64,000 nt of DNA from Cellvibrio sp. PSBB006. GTDB lineage: Bacteria > Pseudomonadota > Gammaproteobacteria > Pseudomonadales > Cellvibrionaceae. Under the pieces are notes generated by a model, which made no database searches, was not told the origin of the DNA, and saw only the letters and a list, made by a program, of their open reading frames with translations. Every line of letters begins with the position of its first letter. The stretch's first letter is position 1. Position numbers and translations under genes: made by a program. Shown here piece by piece: positions 57,452-64,000 of the stretch. The stretch is from the NCBI RefSeq assembly GCF_002162135.1, contig NZ_CP021382.1, positions 1,488,001-1,552,000 on the forward strand. The letters run 5' to 3'.

Positions 57452-58453
57452 ATGAGTCAGTTACTGGTAGCAGACATTGGCGGTACCAATGCGCGTTTTG
57501 GTCTGGTCGAGTTGAGCACAAATGCGGGCCAACAAAATTACGGTGCCCAGCAACAAAAAACCTTGAAGTGCGCCAACTATCCCGACATCGCCACAATGAT
57601 TAAAGCCTACTGTAGCGAGGTAAGCGCATCACTTCCGCCCTTCGCCTGCTTGGCCATTGCTGGCCCTATCGAAAAAGGTTGGGCGCAGATGACCAACCTG
57701 AATTGGAAATTTTCCATTGAAGCGCTGCGCGCCGAATTGGGCATGAAAGCTCTGGATGTGATCAACGATTTTGCTGCGCTGGCTTATGCTACCCCGTTCC
57801 TGCCCGCTCAGGACATCAAACCACTGTATACCGCCAAAACCAGCCATGATTCGGCTATTGTTGTGCTTGGCCCGGGCACCGGTTTTGGTATGGCTGCACT
57901 GGTCCCGGATCACACCCAAACCCAGCGTGGCTGGAAGATTCTCCCAACCGAGGGTGGACACTGTAGCTTCGCCCCCACCAATGATAAAGAAATGGCCATT
58001 CGCGCCTTTTTGGCACAGACCGATGATCATGTCTCTATCGAAGATATTCTTTCTGGCCGCGGCCTGGTTTCTATTTACCGTGCGCTTTCACATATTAATG
58101 GCACACCGGCCCAGGATTTCACACCCGCTGATGTCAGCACCAAAGGGTTGGCTGATCAAGATCCAACCTGCCGGGAAGCACTGATAACTTTTTGCAACAT
58201 CCTGGGCAGCGTCGCGGGAGACAAAGCCTTATCACTGGGTGCAAAAGGTGGGGTGTATTTGGGTGGCGGAATCATTCCGAAGATCGCCAGCTTTATTCCG
58301 CAGACCGACTTTGTCAGCCGCTTTAAACATAAAGGCCCAATGAGCGGCTACGTCAGCGATATCTCCGTCAATATGATTATCAACGATACTGCTGCTCTCG
58401 TTGGCTCGGCCGCCTGGCTGATCAATACCGCATTGACCATGCGTGGCGAGTAA
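57452..58453 (+). CDS. glk: Glucokinase
   Basis: A 333-residue ATP-dependent glucokinase of the Glk (non-ROK) family that phosphorylates glucose entering from beta-glucan breakdown. ATP-phosphate motif VADIGGTNARFGLVE (about 6-20), substrate region GPIEKGWAQMTNLNWKFS and the catalytic Asp in INDFAALAY (about 108), GPGTGFGMA (about 145) and EGGHCSFAP (about 170) are all present. ATG 57452 with AGGAG upstream is chosen; the frame is open four codons further. It lies between the GH3 enzymes and a sugar transporter, giving a route from glucoside to glucose-6-phosphate. Confidence 0.96.
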   Translation: MSQLLVADIGGTNARFGLVELSTNAGQQNYGAQQQKTLKCANYPDIATMIKAYCSEVSASLPPFACLAIAGPIEKGWAQMTNLNWKFSIEALRAELGMKALDVINDFAALAYATPFLPAQDIKPLYTAKTSHDSAIVVLGPGTGFGMAALVPDHTQTQRGWKILPTEGGHCSFAPTNDKEMAIRAFLAQTDDHVSIEDILSGRGLVSIYRALSHINGTPAQDFTPADVSTKGLADQDPTCREALITFCNILGSVAGDKALSLGAKGGVYLGGGIIPKIASFIPQTDFVSRFKHKGPMSGYVSDISVNMIINDTAALVGSAAWLINTALTMRGE

Positions 58454-58465
58454 ATCATATCTTTT

Positions 58466-58492
58466 AAAAATGCGCCTGAGGGCGCATTTTTT
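58466..58492. terminator. Bidirectional terminator between glk and lacI-type gene
   Basis: Perfect 11-bp stem AAAAATGCGCC / GGCGCATTTTT with loop TGAG, with T-runs on both strands. It ends two convergent genes, glk and the LacI-family regulator. Confidence 0.93.
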
Positions 58493-58499
58493 ATGTCGG

Positions 58500-59558
58500 T
58501 TAGTTAGAGCCAATAACTGATTTCTTTTTCGGCGCGGGCCCCGTGGAATCGCGGATAATCAAACTGGAGCTCAGCATACTTGCCGGCAGCTGCACATCCT
58601 TACCGCGCAACTGTTTCAACAACAGATCCGTTGCTTTCTTCGCCATTTGTTGAATTGGCTGGCGGATGGTTGAGAGTGAAGGCCACAATTGATGGGCAAC
58701 CGGTGTATCGTCAAAACCGGCCACAGACAATTCTTCGGGAATTTTAATCCCGCTTTGATGGGCGACCATCATCACACCCGCTGCCATATCATCGTTTGCT
58801 GCGAAGATCGCGGTTGGCCGAGGCTTCCTTTGCAATAAATTGTGCGCACAAGCTTCGCCGGACTCAAATGAATTGAAGCCCTGCTCTACCAGTTCTTCGC
58901 TGAGGGGAATATTGTTTTCAATCAGTGCCGCCTTATAGCCTTCGTAACGATGGGATACCGCGAGGTGGTCCGGGTGACCGCAAATAAATCCGATCCTTTT
59001 ATGACCCATGGCGATTAACTGACATGTCATATCGTAGGAAGCTTCTTCATCGTTAGTCTCCACATAAGGACTGACATCTTTGTTACGTGTTGGCGCAACA
59101 CGCACAAAAGGAATGTTGATATTCCGCAACGCGTTTACCACATTGATATTGTCTGATAGTGGCGGTGTCAGAATTAACCCATCAATACGTTTTTGATGGA
59201 TCATGTCGATGATTTCTTTGGTGAGGTTTTCGTCACGATGATTACAGGGGTGTATCAACAAATCGTATCCCTGAGGCCTGCAGATGGATAACACCCCCTC
59301 CTGAATATCAATCACGTAGTTAGCACTGGGATTACCGTATAACAATCCCAATACATAAGAACGGTTTCCAGCAAGACTGCGGGCAGACAGATTGGGGCGA
59401 TAATCCAGCTCAGCTATTGCCGTGAGCACCTTGTCTCGCGTTTCCGGCCGCACATTCGGTTCTTTATTAACAACTCGCGATACCGTCTTGATGGATACAC
59501 CGGCCAACTCAGCTACATCATCAATTGTTGCTTTAGCCACTCTTCCCAACCTCATCAT
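58500..59558 (-). CDS. LacI-family transcriptional repressor
   Basis: A 352-residue sugar-responsive repressor. The N-terminal HTH (ATIDDVAELAGVSIKTVSRVVN, about 10-31, continuous family signature) and hinge helix (NLSARSLAGNRSYVLGLL, about 56-73) are followed by a periplasmic-binding-protein-like sensor (about 75-340), with the effector loop FAANDDMAAGVM (about 252-263) and GFDDTPVAHQLWPSLSTIRQP. The ATG at 59558 lacks a ribosome site; GTG 59540 (MAKATIDD) with GAGG nine bases upstream may be the true start. The operator at 59718-59731 lies between this gene and the transporter, so it probably represses the transporter, glk and maybe itself. Confidence 0.93.
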   Translation of the reverse strand: MMRLGRVAKATIDDVAELAGVSIKTVSRVVNKEPNVRPETRDKVLTAIAELDYRPNLSARSLAGNRSYVLGLLYGNPSANYVIDIQEGVLSICRPQGYDLLIHPCNHRDENLTKEIIDMIHQKRIDGLILTPPLSDNINVVNALRNINIPFVRVAPTRNKDVSPYVETNDEEASYDMTCQLIAMGHKRIGFICGHPDHLAVSHRYEGYKAALIENNIPLSEELVEQGFNSFESGEACAHNLLQRKPRPTAIFAANDDMAAGVMMVAHQSGIKIPEELSVAGFDDTPVAHQLWPSLSTIRQPIQQMAKKATDLLLKQLRGKDVQLPASMLSSSLIIRDSTGPAPKKKSVIGSN

Positions 59559-59716
59559 TGTTATTCGGTGAAGACTTCTCTTTCTTTGAGCTGCAATATC
59601 CCCGATTCGCCCTCGAACTGCAACCCGGCAAAGGTATTTTTGACTATTAGAAAAGACCGAAAAACAGTGGCGATCCTTCTAAATTTTTACTTCAAAAACA
59701 ATACGTTACAAAATGT

Positions 59717-59745
59717 GTGACAGCGCTGTCAGCTTGCATTATAGT
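59717..59745 (+). promoter_or_regulatory. Transporter promoter with embedded LacI-type operator
   Basis: TGACAGCGCTGTCA (59718-59731) is a perfect 14-bp palindrome, identical to the core upstream of glk. GTGACA (59717-59722) serves as -35 and TATAGT (59740-59745) as -10 with 17-base spacing, so the operator overlaps the -35. Same geometry as at glk. Confidence 0.65.
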
Positions 59746-59854
59746 ACCGCGCACCTGGATATCGGCAGCATGCTCCACTCCAGCTCGGTAATAAAAATTT
59801 AAGAACCGTTTCAGGTTTTTAGACATAAATCAAACCAATTATAAGAGGTGAAAT

Positions 59855-61177
59855 ATGGCCAGCATCCCGCAGGGCTCGCACCAACAACACGATAGCATCG
59901 ACAACGCAGACCATACTGTTCCACTCATTATTATCACCATTCTGTTTTTTATGTGGGGCTTTTTGACCTGCCTCAATGACGTTCTGATTCCGCATTTGAA
60001 AGCGGTTTACACACTCAATTATGTGCAGGCCATGCTGGTACAGTTCTGTTTCTTCGGGGCTTACTTTGTGGTTTCTTTACCGGCCGGTTATCTCATCAAA
60101 AAAATCGGCTATCAAAAAGGCGCAGTAACCGGATTAATTATTGCCGCCTTCGGTTGTGCCATGTTTTATCCCGCGTCCGTCACCGGCTATGCTGTCTTCT
60201 TGCTTGCATTATTTATCCTGGCTTCAGGTATCACCGTGCTTCAGGTTGCAGCAAATCCCTATGTCACCGTTCTCGGCCCAGCCCAAACCGCATCCAGTCG
60301 CTTGACGCTGACTCAGGCATTTAACTCGTTGGGAACCACTATTGCGCCTTATCTTGGCGGGCTGTTGATATTGTCGACAGCGGTACTCACTACCACCGAA
60401 CTGCAACTGCTCTCGACAGCAGAACAGGAAGCTTATCGGGCAAAAGAAGCAGCTTCAGTACAGGTTCCCTATCTGATTTTGGCTTCAGCTTTAGTGCTCC
60501 TCGCCGTATTTTTTGCGTTCGCCAAACTGCCGAAGATTGTCCACAAAGACGAAGATGACCTCAAAGGTGATATTGCTTCCAATAAACCGTCAGCGTTATC
60601 ACATACTCACCTCTTGCTGGGGGCCATCGGTATTTTTGTTTATGTCGGTGCAGAAGTTAGTATTGGTAGCTTTCTGATTAACTTCATCGGCGAAAAGAAT
60701 ATCGCAAACCTGCGTGAGGCCGAAGCGGCGCACTTCGTCAGTTACTACTGGGGCGGAGCAATGGTCGGTCGCTTTATTGGCTTCGCCGTAATGCGCTACA
60801 TCAGTCCGGGTAAAACCTTGGCATTCAATGCAACCTGCTCAATCCTCCTGGTACTTGCAGCTACCTTCTCCGAAGGGCGCACGGCAATGTGGGCATTGAT
60901 TGCGGTGGGATTATTTAATTCTATTATGTTCCCGACAATCTTCAGCATGGCATTGCACAAGCTGGGCAAATTTACTGGTCAGGGTTCAGGTATTTTGTGT
61001 ATGGCTATCGTCGGTGGTGCATTGGTTCCGCTGATGCAGGGCGCACTGGCTGATGTCTTCGGTTTGCAATTGTCCTTTTTGTTACCCGCTGCATGTTATT
61101 TGTTCATCCTGTTCTTCGGTGTGAAGTATGCCGGTTTATATAAAACCTCACCTAAAACTGAACCAGGGCATTTATAA
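59855..61177 (+). CDS. FucP-family MFS sugar:H+ symporter (probable glucose transporter)
   Basis: A 440-residue inner-membrane protein with about twelve hydrophobic helices. It belongs to the FucP/GluP/NagP branch: [19 protein letters not shown] in the first helix, [37 protein letters not shown] and [19 protein letters not shown] are characteristic, and [13 protein letters not shown] begins the second half. The genes next door (glk, LacI regulator, GH3) indicate glucose as substrate, consistent with uptake as free sugar followed by phosphorylation by Glk. AGAGGTG precedes ATG 59855. A LacI-type operator overlaps its promoter. Ends at a strong terminator. Confidence 0.9.
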   Translation: MASIPQGSHQQHDSIDNADHTVPLIIITILFFMWGFLTCLNDVLIPHLKAVYTLNYVQAMLVQFCFFGAYFVVSLPAGYLIKKIGYQKGAVTGLIIAAFGCAMFYPASVTGYAVFLLALFILASGITVLQVAANPYVTVLGPAQTASSRLTLTQAFNSLGTTIAPYLGGLLILSTAVLTTTELQLLSTAEQEAYRAKEAASVQVPYLILASALVLLAVFFAFAKLPKIVHKDEDDLKGDIASNKPSALSHTHLLLGAIGIFVYVGAEVSIGSFLINFIGEKNIANLREAEAAHFVSYYWGGAMVGRFIGFAVMRYISPGKTLAFNATCSILLVLAATFSEGRTAMWALIAVGLFNSIMFPTIFSMALHKLGKFTGQGSGILCMAIVGGALVPLMQGALADVFGLQLSFLLPAACYLFILFFGVKYAGLYKTSPKTEPGHL

Positions 61178-61181
61178 AACC

Positions 61182-61216
61182 AAAATAAAGGGCGCATATT
61201 GCGCCCTTTATTTTTT
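61182..61216. terminator. Bidirectional terminator between the transporter and moaE
   Basis: Perfect 15-bp stem AAAATAAAGGGCGCA / TGCGCCCTTTATTTT with loop TAT, then more T. The moaE stop codon (61208-61210) lies inside the 3' arm, so the convergent genes share it with minimal spacing. Confidence 0.93.
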
Positions 61217-61663
61217 CTGCTCCCAACGTTGGGCAGATTCCCTATCCTTTTCCTGCGCATCAACCCAATAATCTCCAGCGCCGGTCATTTCCTTTTTCCA
61301 GAATGGCGCGCGTGTTTTCAAATAATCCATCAGAAATTCCGCTGCAGCAAACGCTTGTTCGCGGTGTGGACTGGTAACACCCACCAGCACAATTTGGTCC
61401 CCTAAGGTTAAAAGTCCGGTGCGATGAATAATTCGGCAGCGAGTAAGTTGCCAACGCGATTGAGCTTCTACCAGGATTTCTTCCAACGCTTTTTCGGTCA
61501 TACCAGGGTAATGTTCAAGCAAAAGGCCAGTGACCTGACGCGATAGGTTTAACTCGCGTACTCTCCCGACAAATAACACCACCGCCCCGGCATCGACATC
61601 ATTACTGGTCAATGCCGTATATTCGGCAGCAACATCAAAATCTGCAGACTGCACTGAAATCAT
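61208..61663 (-). CDS. moaE: Molybdopterin synthase catalytic subunit
   Basis: A 151-residue large subunit of molybdopterin synthase, which with MoaD inserts two sulfurs into precursor Z (cPMP). Motifs: GAVVLFVGRVRELN (about 28-41), LLEHYPGMTEKALEEI, RIIHRTGLLTLGDQIVLVGV and HREQAFAAAEFLMDYLKTRAPFWKKE, containing catalytic lysines. The start at 61663 has GGGAGG upstream; a longer frame to 61702 overlaps moaD. Last gene of moaCDE; the stop lies within the terminator stem. Confidence 0.95.
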   Translation of the reverse strand: MISVQSADFDVAAEYTALTSNDVDAGAVVLFVGRVRELNLSRQVTGLLLEHYPGMTEKALEEILVEAQSRWQLTRCRIIHRTGLLTLGDQIVLVGVTSPHREQAFAAAEFLMDYLKTRAPFWKKEMTGAGDYWVDAQEKDRESAQRWEQKK

Positions 61664-61664
61664 A

Positions 61665-61913
61665 TCAACCTCCCGTAACCGGAGGGAAAAAAGCAACTTC
61701 ATCTCCCTTCATCACAGGATGTCCTGCTTTAACCAGTGTTTGATTAACAGCAACCAGCAGCTTTGTATCTTCCAAAAAATCTATCCAGTGCGGATATTGC
61801 TGTACTAATCGCCGACGAAGATCTTCCACTGTATCTACACCCAGGGGCTCAATCTCAACGAGATCACAACCCAGTTGTTCGCGCAATCTCGCAAAAAAAA
61901 GGACTTTAATCAT
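61665..61913 (-). CDS. moaD: Molybdopterin synthase sulfur carrier subunit
   Basis: An 82-residue ubiquitin-like protein starting [15 protein letters not shown] and ending with the obligatory Gly-Gly (PVTGG), which is adenylated and thiocarboxylated. ATG 61913 is chosen as the family start; ATG 61922 and TTG 61925 in frame are alternatives. The start overlaps the 3' end of moaC by eight bases and the stop abuts moaE, so the three genes form one translationally coupled operon. Confidence 0.94.
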   Translation of the reverse strand: MIKVLFFARLREQLGCDLVEIEPLGVDTVEDLRRRLVQQYPHWIDFLEDTKLLVAVNQTLVKAGHPVMKGDEVAFFPPVTGG

Positions 61914-62403
61914 GGTGTTCATCAACCGTCAGGTCACGTCGATAATGCCCGCGTCGACCACCATTTTTCTCCAACAGACAAATCTGTTGTATCACCATAT
62001 CCATATCAACAGCTTTGCACATGTCGTAGATTGTTAACGCGGCTACACTGGCAGCAGTCAATGCTTCCATCTCAACGCCGGTTTGTCCGGTCAATTTGCA
62101 ATAACTCAAGATATCCACACTGTTTAATTCTTCTTTAATCTCAAATTCAACAGCAACTTTTGTCAATGCAAGCGGATGACAAAGTGGTATCAGATCAGCA
62201 CATTTTTTTGCAGCCTGAATACCAGCAATACGTGCGACAGCCAGAACATCGCCTTTTTTTAAGGCGTTATTCAGGATTTGTTTGAGTGTTTCCGGTTGCA
62301 TGGAAATACGCGCGAAAGCCCGCGCCTCACGACAAGTCATTGGCTTGTCGGAGACGTCCACCATACTGGCTTTACCTTGTTCATCAATATGGGTTAAGGC
62401 CAT
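61906..62403 (-). CDS. moaC: Cyclic pyranopterin monophosphate synthase MoaC
   Basis: A 165-residue enzyme forming cPMP from the MoaA product. Landmarks: [19 protein letters not shown] at the N-terminus, the conserved [13 protein letters not shown] (about 68-80), [24 protein letters not shown] (about 109-132) and a C-terminal KNGGRRG. Start 62403 is preferred over 62418. First gene of moaCDE; moaA is not nearby. The DUF481 gene ends 17 bases upstream on the same strand. Confidence 0.95.
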   Translation of the reverse strand: MALTHIDEQGKASMVDVSDKPMTCREARAFARISMQPETLKQILNNALKKGDVLAVARIAGIQAAKKCADLIPLCHPLALTKVAVEFEIKEELNSVDILSYCKLTGQTGVEMEALTAASVAALTIYDMCKAVDMDMVIQQICLLEKNGGRRGHYRRDLTVDEHHD

Positions 62404-62420
62404 GTATTGCTCTCTCAAAT

Positions 62421-63179
62421 TTAAAAATTATAAACGAGGTTAACGTAGGTCATTGTGTCGGTTTTTTCTTTATCCGGTGCAACATCCGTATCATTGGCTA
62501 CGTTAAAACCTACTTTCATTTGCATCGCATCGTTAATACGTGTGCTTAGAGAAGATTCCGCCACCGTGCGGGTGTTGTCCTCTCCCGACTCCACGCTCAA
62601 AGTTTGTTTAAACTCTGCTGACGGGCTTATTTGCCAGGCAAGGCTGGCAGCACCCCGCAAGATTACCCCGCTTTCCCTCTGGATGCTCTCATCCTCTAGC
62701 ACACGCTCACCACGGAAATAACCCGGACCGATTTCCGCGTCCAACTGCATGGTTTCACCGTTGTACAAACGGGTACCGTAACCCACAGCGACGGTGCTAT
62801 ATGTTTCGTATGAACCAAATTCATCTTCGGTATGCGAACCAAACACGAAAAAATTGGAGTGTTCACTTTCTAATTGATAAGCGCTTTTGATGGAGCCGAA
62901 ATATTTCTCTGCTGTTTTTTCTGTTGTCTTGGTGCCGTCATCCTGCGTCACCTGATCTTCTTTAAATAATGCGCTAAAAATATAGTGATTGTGCCAGCGA
63001 GTGAGGCGCTGTTTCGCATCAATTTTACCTTGCACGCTGGTGGTTTCCGTATTACCCGATGTTGCAATAACACCCAGCTCCGTCGAAACGGTCCACGGTT
63101 TGTTCTCGTCATCCTGAGCCATAACAAAAGGAGAGAATACTGAAACCGCGCCGGCCAGGAGAATAGATGGTCTGATCAT
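62421..63179 (-). CDS. DUF481 outer-membrane protein
   Basis: A 252-residue exported protein with a signal peptide (1-21, ending VMA). The mature part shows repeated amphipathic beta-strands, the [24 protein letters not shown] pattern near the start and a terminal aromatic (NLVYNF), all characteristic of DUF481/YdiY-type salt-induced outer-membrane beta-barrels. Function unknown. It precedes moaC closely, but a functional link with molybdopterin synthesis is unlikely. Confidence 0.88.
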   Translation of the reverse strand: MIRPSILLAGAVSVFSPFVMAQDDENKPWTVSTELGVIATSGNTETTSVQGKIDAKQRLTRWHNHYIFSALFKEDQVTQDDGTKTTEKTAEKYFGSIKSAYQLESEHSNFFVFGSHTEDEFGSYETYSTVAVGYGTRLYNGETMQLDAEIGPGYFRGERVLEDESIQRESGVILRGAASLAWQISPSAEFKQTLSVESGEDNTRTVAESSLSTRINDAMQMKVGFNVANDTDVAPDKEKTDTMTYVNLVYNF

Positions 63180-63375
63180 AACTTTTCCTTACATTACTGC
63201 AGCATGGCTGCGTTACCTACCTCACCTGAATACATCCAACCTCATGAAGTCTGCATCAAGCGAACCACAAGCGCAGCATTGTACACCATCAAAATGATGC
63301 AATTTGCGGCGCCCACTAAGGGAATTCGCAAATCTACGTGATAGAATTCGCCCTCTTTTTCCTTACCTAAACCGT

Positions 63376-64000
63376 ATGTCTGTGACTTCTGCTGGTTCAC
63401 CTGATCATCGTTTTTGCGCCGCACCCATGATGGAGTGGTCCGATACCCATTGTCGCTATTTCTGGCGCCTTTTAAGCAAAAAGGCCGTGTTATACACAGA
63501 AATGGTAACGACGGGCGCGTTGCTTCACGGAGACCACCAGCGCTTTTTGAGCTTTCACCCGCAGGAACATCCGCTGGCCTTACAACTGGGCGGCAGCGAT
63601 CCCCGCGCCCTGGCTGAATGTGCACGCATGGCCGAGGACTGGGGCTACGACGAGGTTAACCTGAACTGTGGCTGTCCCAGCGACCGGGTGCAAAACAATA
63701 TGATCGGTGCCTGCCTGATGGCGGAGCCGGAGCTGGTCGCCAATTGCATTGCAGACATGCAAAATGCAGTAAAGATTCCGGTGACGGTGAAACATCGCAT
63801 CGGTATCGACGAGATGGATGACTACGAGGGCCTACACCAATTTGTTAGTACGCTAGCTGATGCCGGCTGCAAAACATTTATCGTACATGCTCGCAAAGCC
63901 TGGCTGAAAGGCCTCAGTCCCAAGGAAAACCGTGAAATTCCTCCCCTCCAATACGACAAGGTTATTCGGCTGAAGCGCGAATTTCCCAATCTGGAAATTA
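63376..64000 (+). CDS. dusA: tRNA-dihydrouridine(20/20a) synthase, 5' part
   Basis: The first 208 codons of an FMN-dependent enzyme reducing uridines 20/20a in the tRNA D-loop; the gene runs off the right edge. The start at 63376 gives a short lead before the family N-terminus [28 protein letters not shown] region (about 11-33). Conserved pieces follow: [21 protein letters not shown], the catalytic-cysteine motif [12 protein letters not shown] (about 95-106), [22 protein letters not shown] and [24 protein letters not shown]. All are intact. Confidence 0.95.
   Translation, partial: MSVTSAGSPDHRFCAAPMMEWSDTHCRYFWRLLSKKAVLYTEMVTTGALLHGDHQRFLSFHPQEHPLALQLGGSDPRALAECARMAEDWGYDEVNLNCGCPSDRVQNNMIGACLMAEPELVANCIADMQNAVKIPVTVKHRIGIDEMDDYEGLHQFVSTLADAGCKTFIVHARKAWLKGLSPKENREIPPLQYDKVIRLKREFPNLEI

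Overview
The window looks like chromosomal DNA of a polysaccharide-degrading gammaproteobacterium close to Cellvibrio. This rests on the combination of serine-rich linkers joining carbohydrate-binding modules in secreted enzymes (GH18 chitinase, PL11 rhamnogalacturonan lyase with a C-terminal CBM10-like module, PL10 pectate lyase, two GH3 glucosidases), Pseudomonas-like organisation of the TCA genes with lpd behind sucAB, and LacI-type sugar operators. The species is inferred from gene content only. No tRNA, rRNA or CRISPR array was recognised.

Layout. 1-2100: 5' end of a Fur-box-preceded secreted protein (probably a TonB-dependent receptor), nfuA and a secreted esterase. 2398-6108: metH. 6163-7965: a compact A+T-rich two-gene cassette, an OLD/DUF3696-like ATPase plus a PIN-domain nuclease, which is a candidate uncharacterised defence or toxin module. 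8079-10937: an unknown protein, a YggS-like protein that has lost the PLP lysine, and a translationally coupled HxGH cytidylyltransferase/LicD pair. 11201-15814: a giant one-protein signalling system (propeller sensor, histidine kinase, receiver, GGDEF). 16202-24214: chitinase, GT25 glycosyltransferase, a nested palindromic repeat, PL11 lyase and a DUF4380-like protein. 24655-33058: a type VI secretion effector island (VgrG, helical-repeat adaptor, PAAR-Rhs toxin, putative immunity protein). 33484-34678: an intact IS3-family element with 4-bp target duplication. 34712-36382: PL10 pectate lyase.

36598-49867 is the core of the TCA cycle: sdhCDAB, sucAB-lpd and sucCD on the minus strand, with gltA divergent. 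49936-51129 is an outer-membrane porin-like protein. 51657-61177 is a glucan/glucose module: two paralogous GH3 enzymes (one lipoprotein, one without a signal), glucokinase, a LacI-family repressor and a FucP-type MFS sugar transporter. Near-identical palindromes with core TGACAGCGCTGTCA lie on the -35 regions of glk and the transporter, and a one-mismatch copy lies upstream of gltA, which suggests one repressor links glucoside hydrolysis, uptake, phosphorylation and possibly TCA entry. 61208-62403 holds moaCDE (molybdopterin synthesis), followed by a DUF481 outer-membrane protein and the 5' part of dusA running off the window.

The points most worth following are the ATPase-PIN cassette, the Rhs tip toxin and its immunity partner, the K-to-E YggS paralogue beside a cytidylyltransferase-LicD pair, and the LacI operator set.
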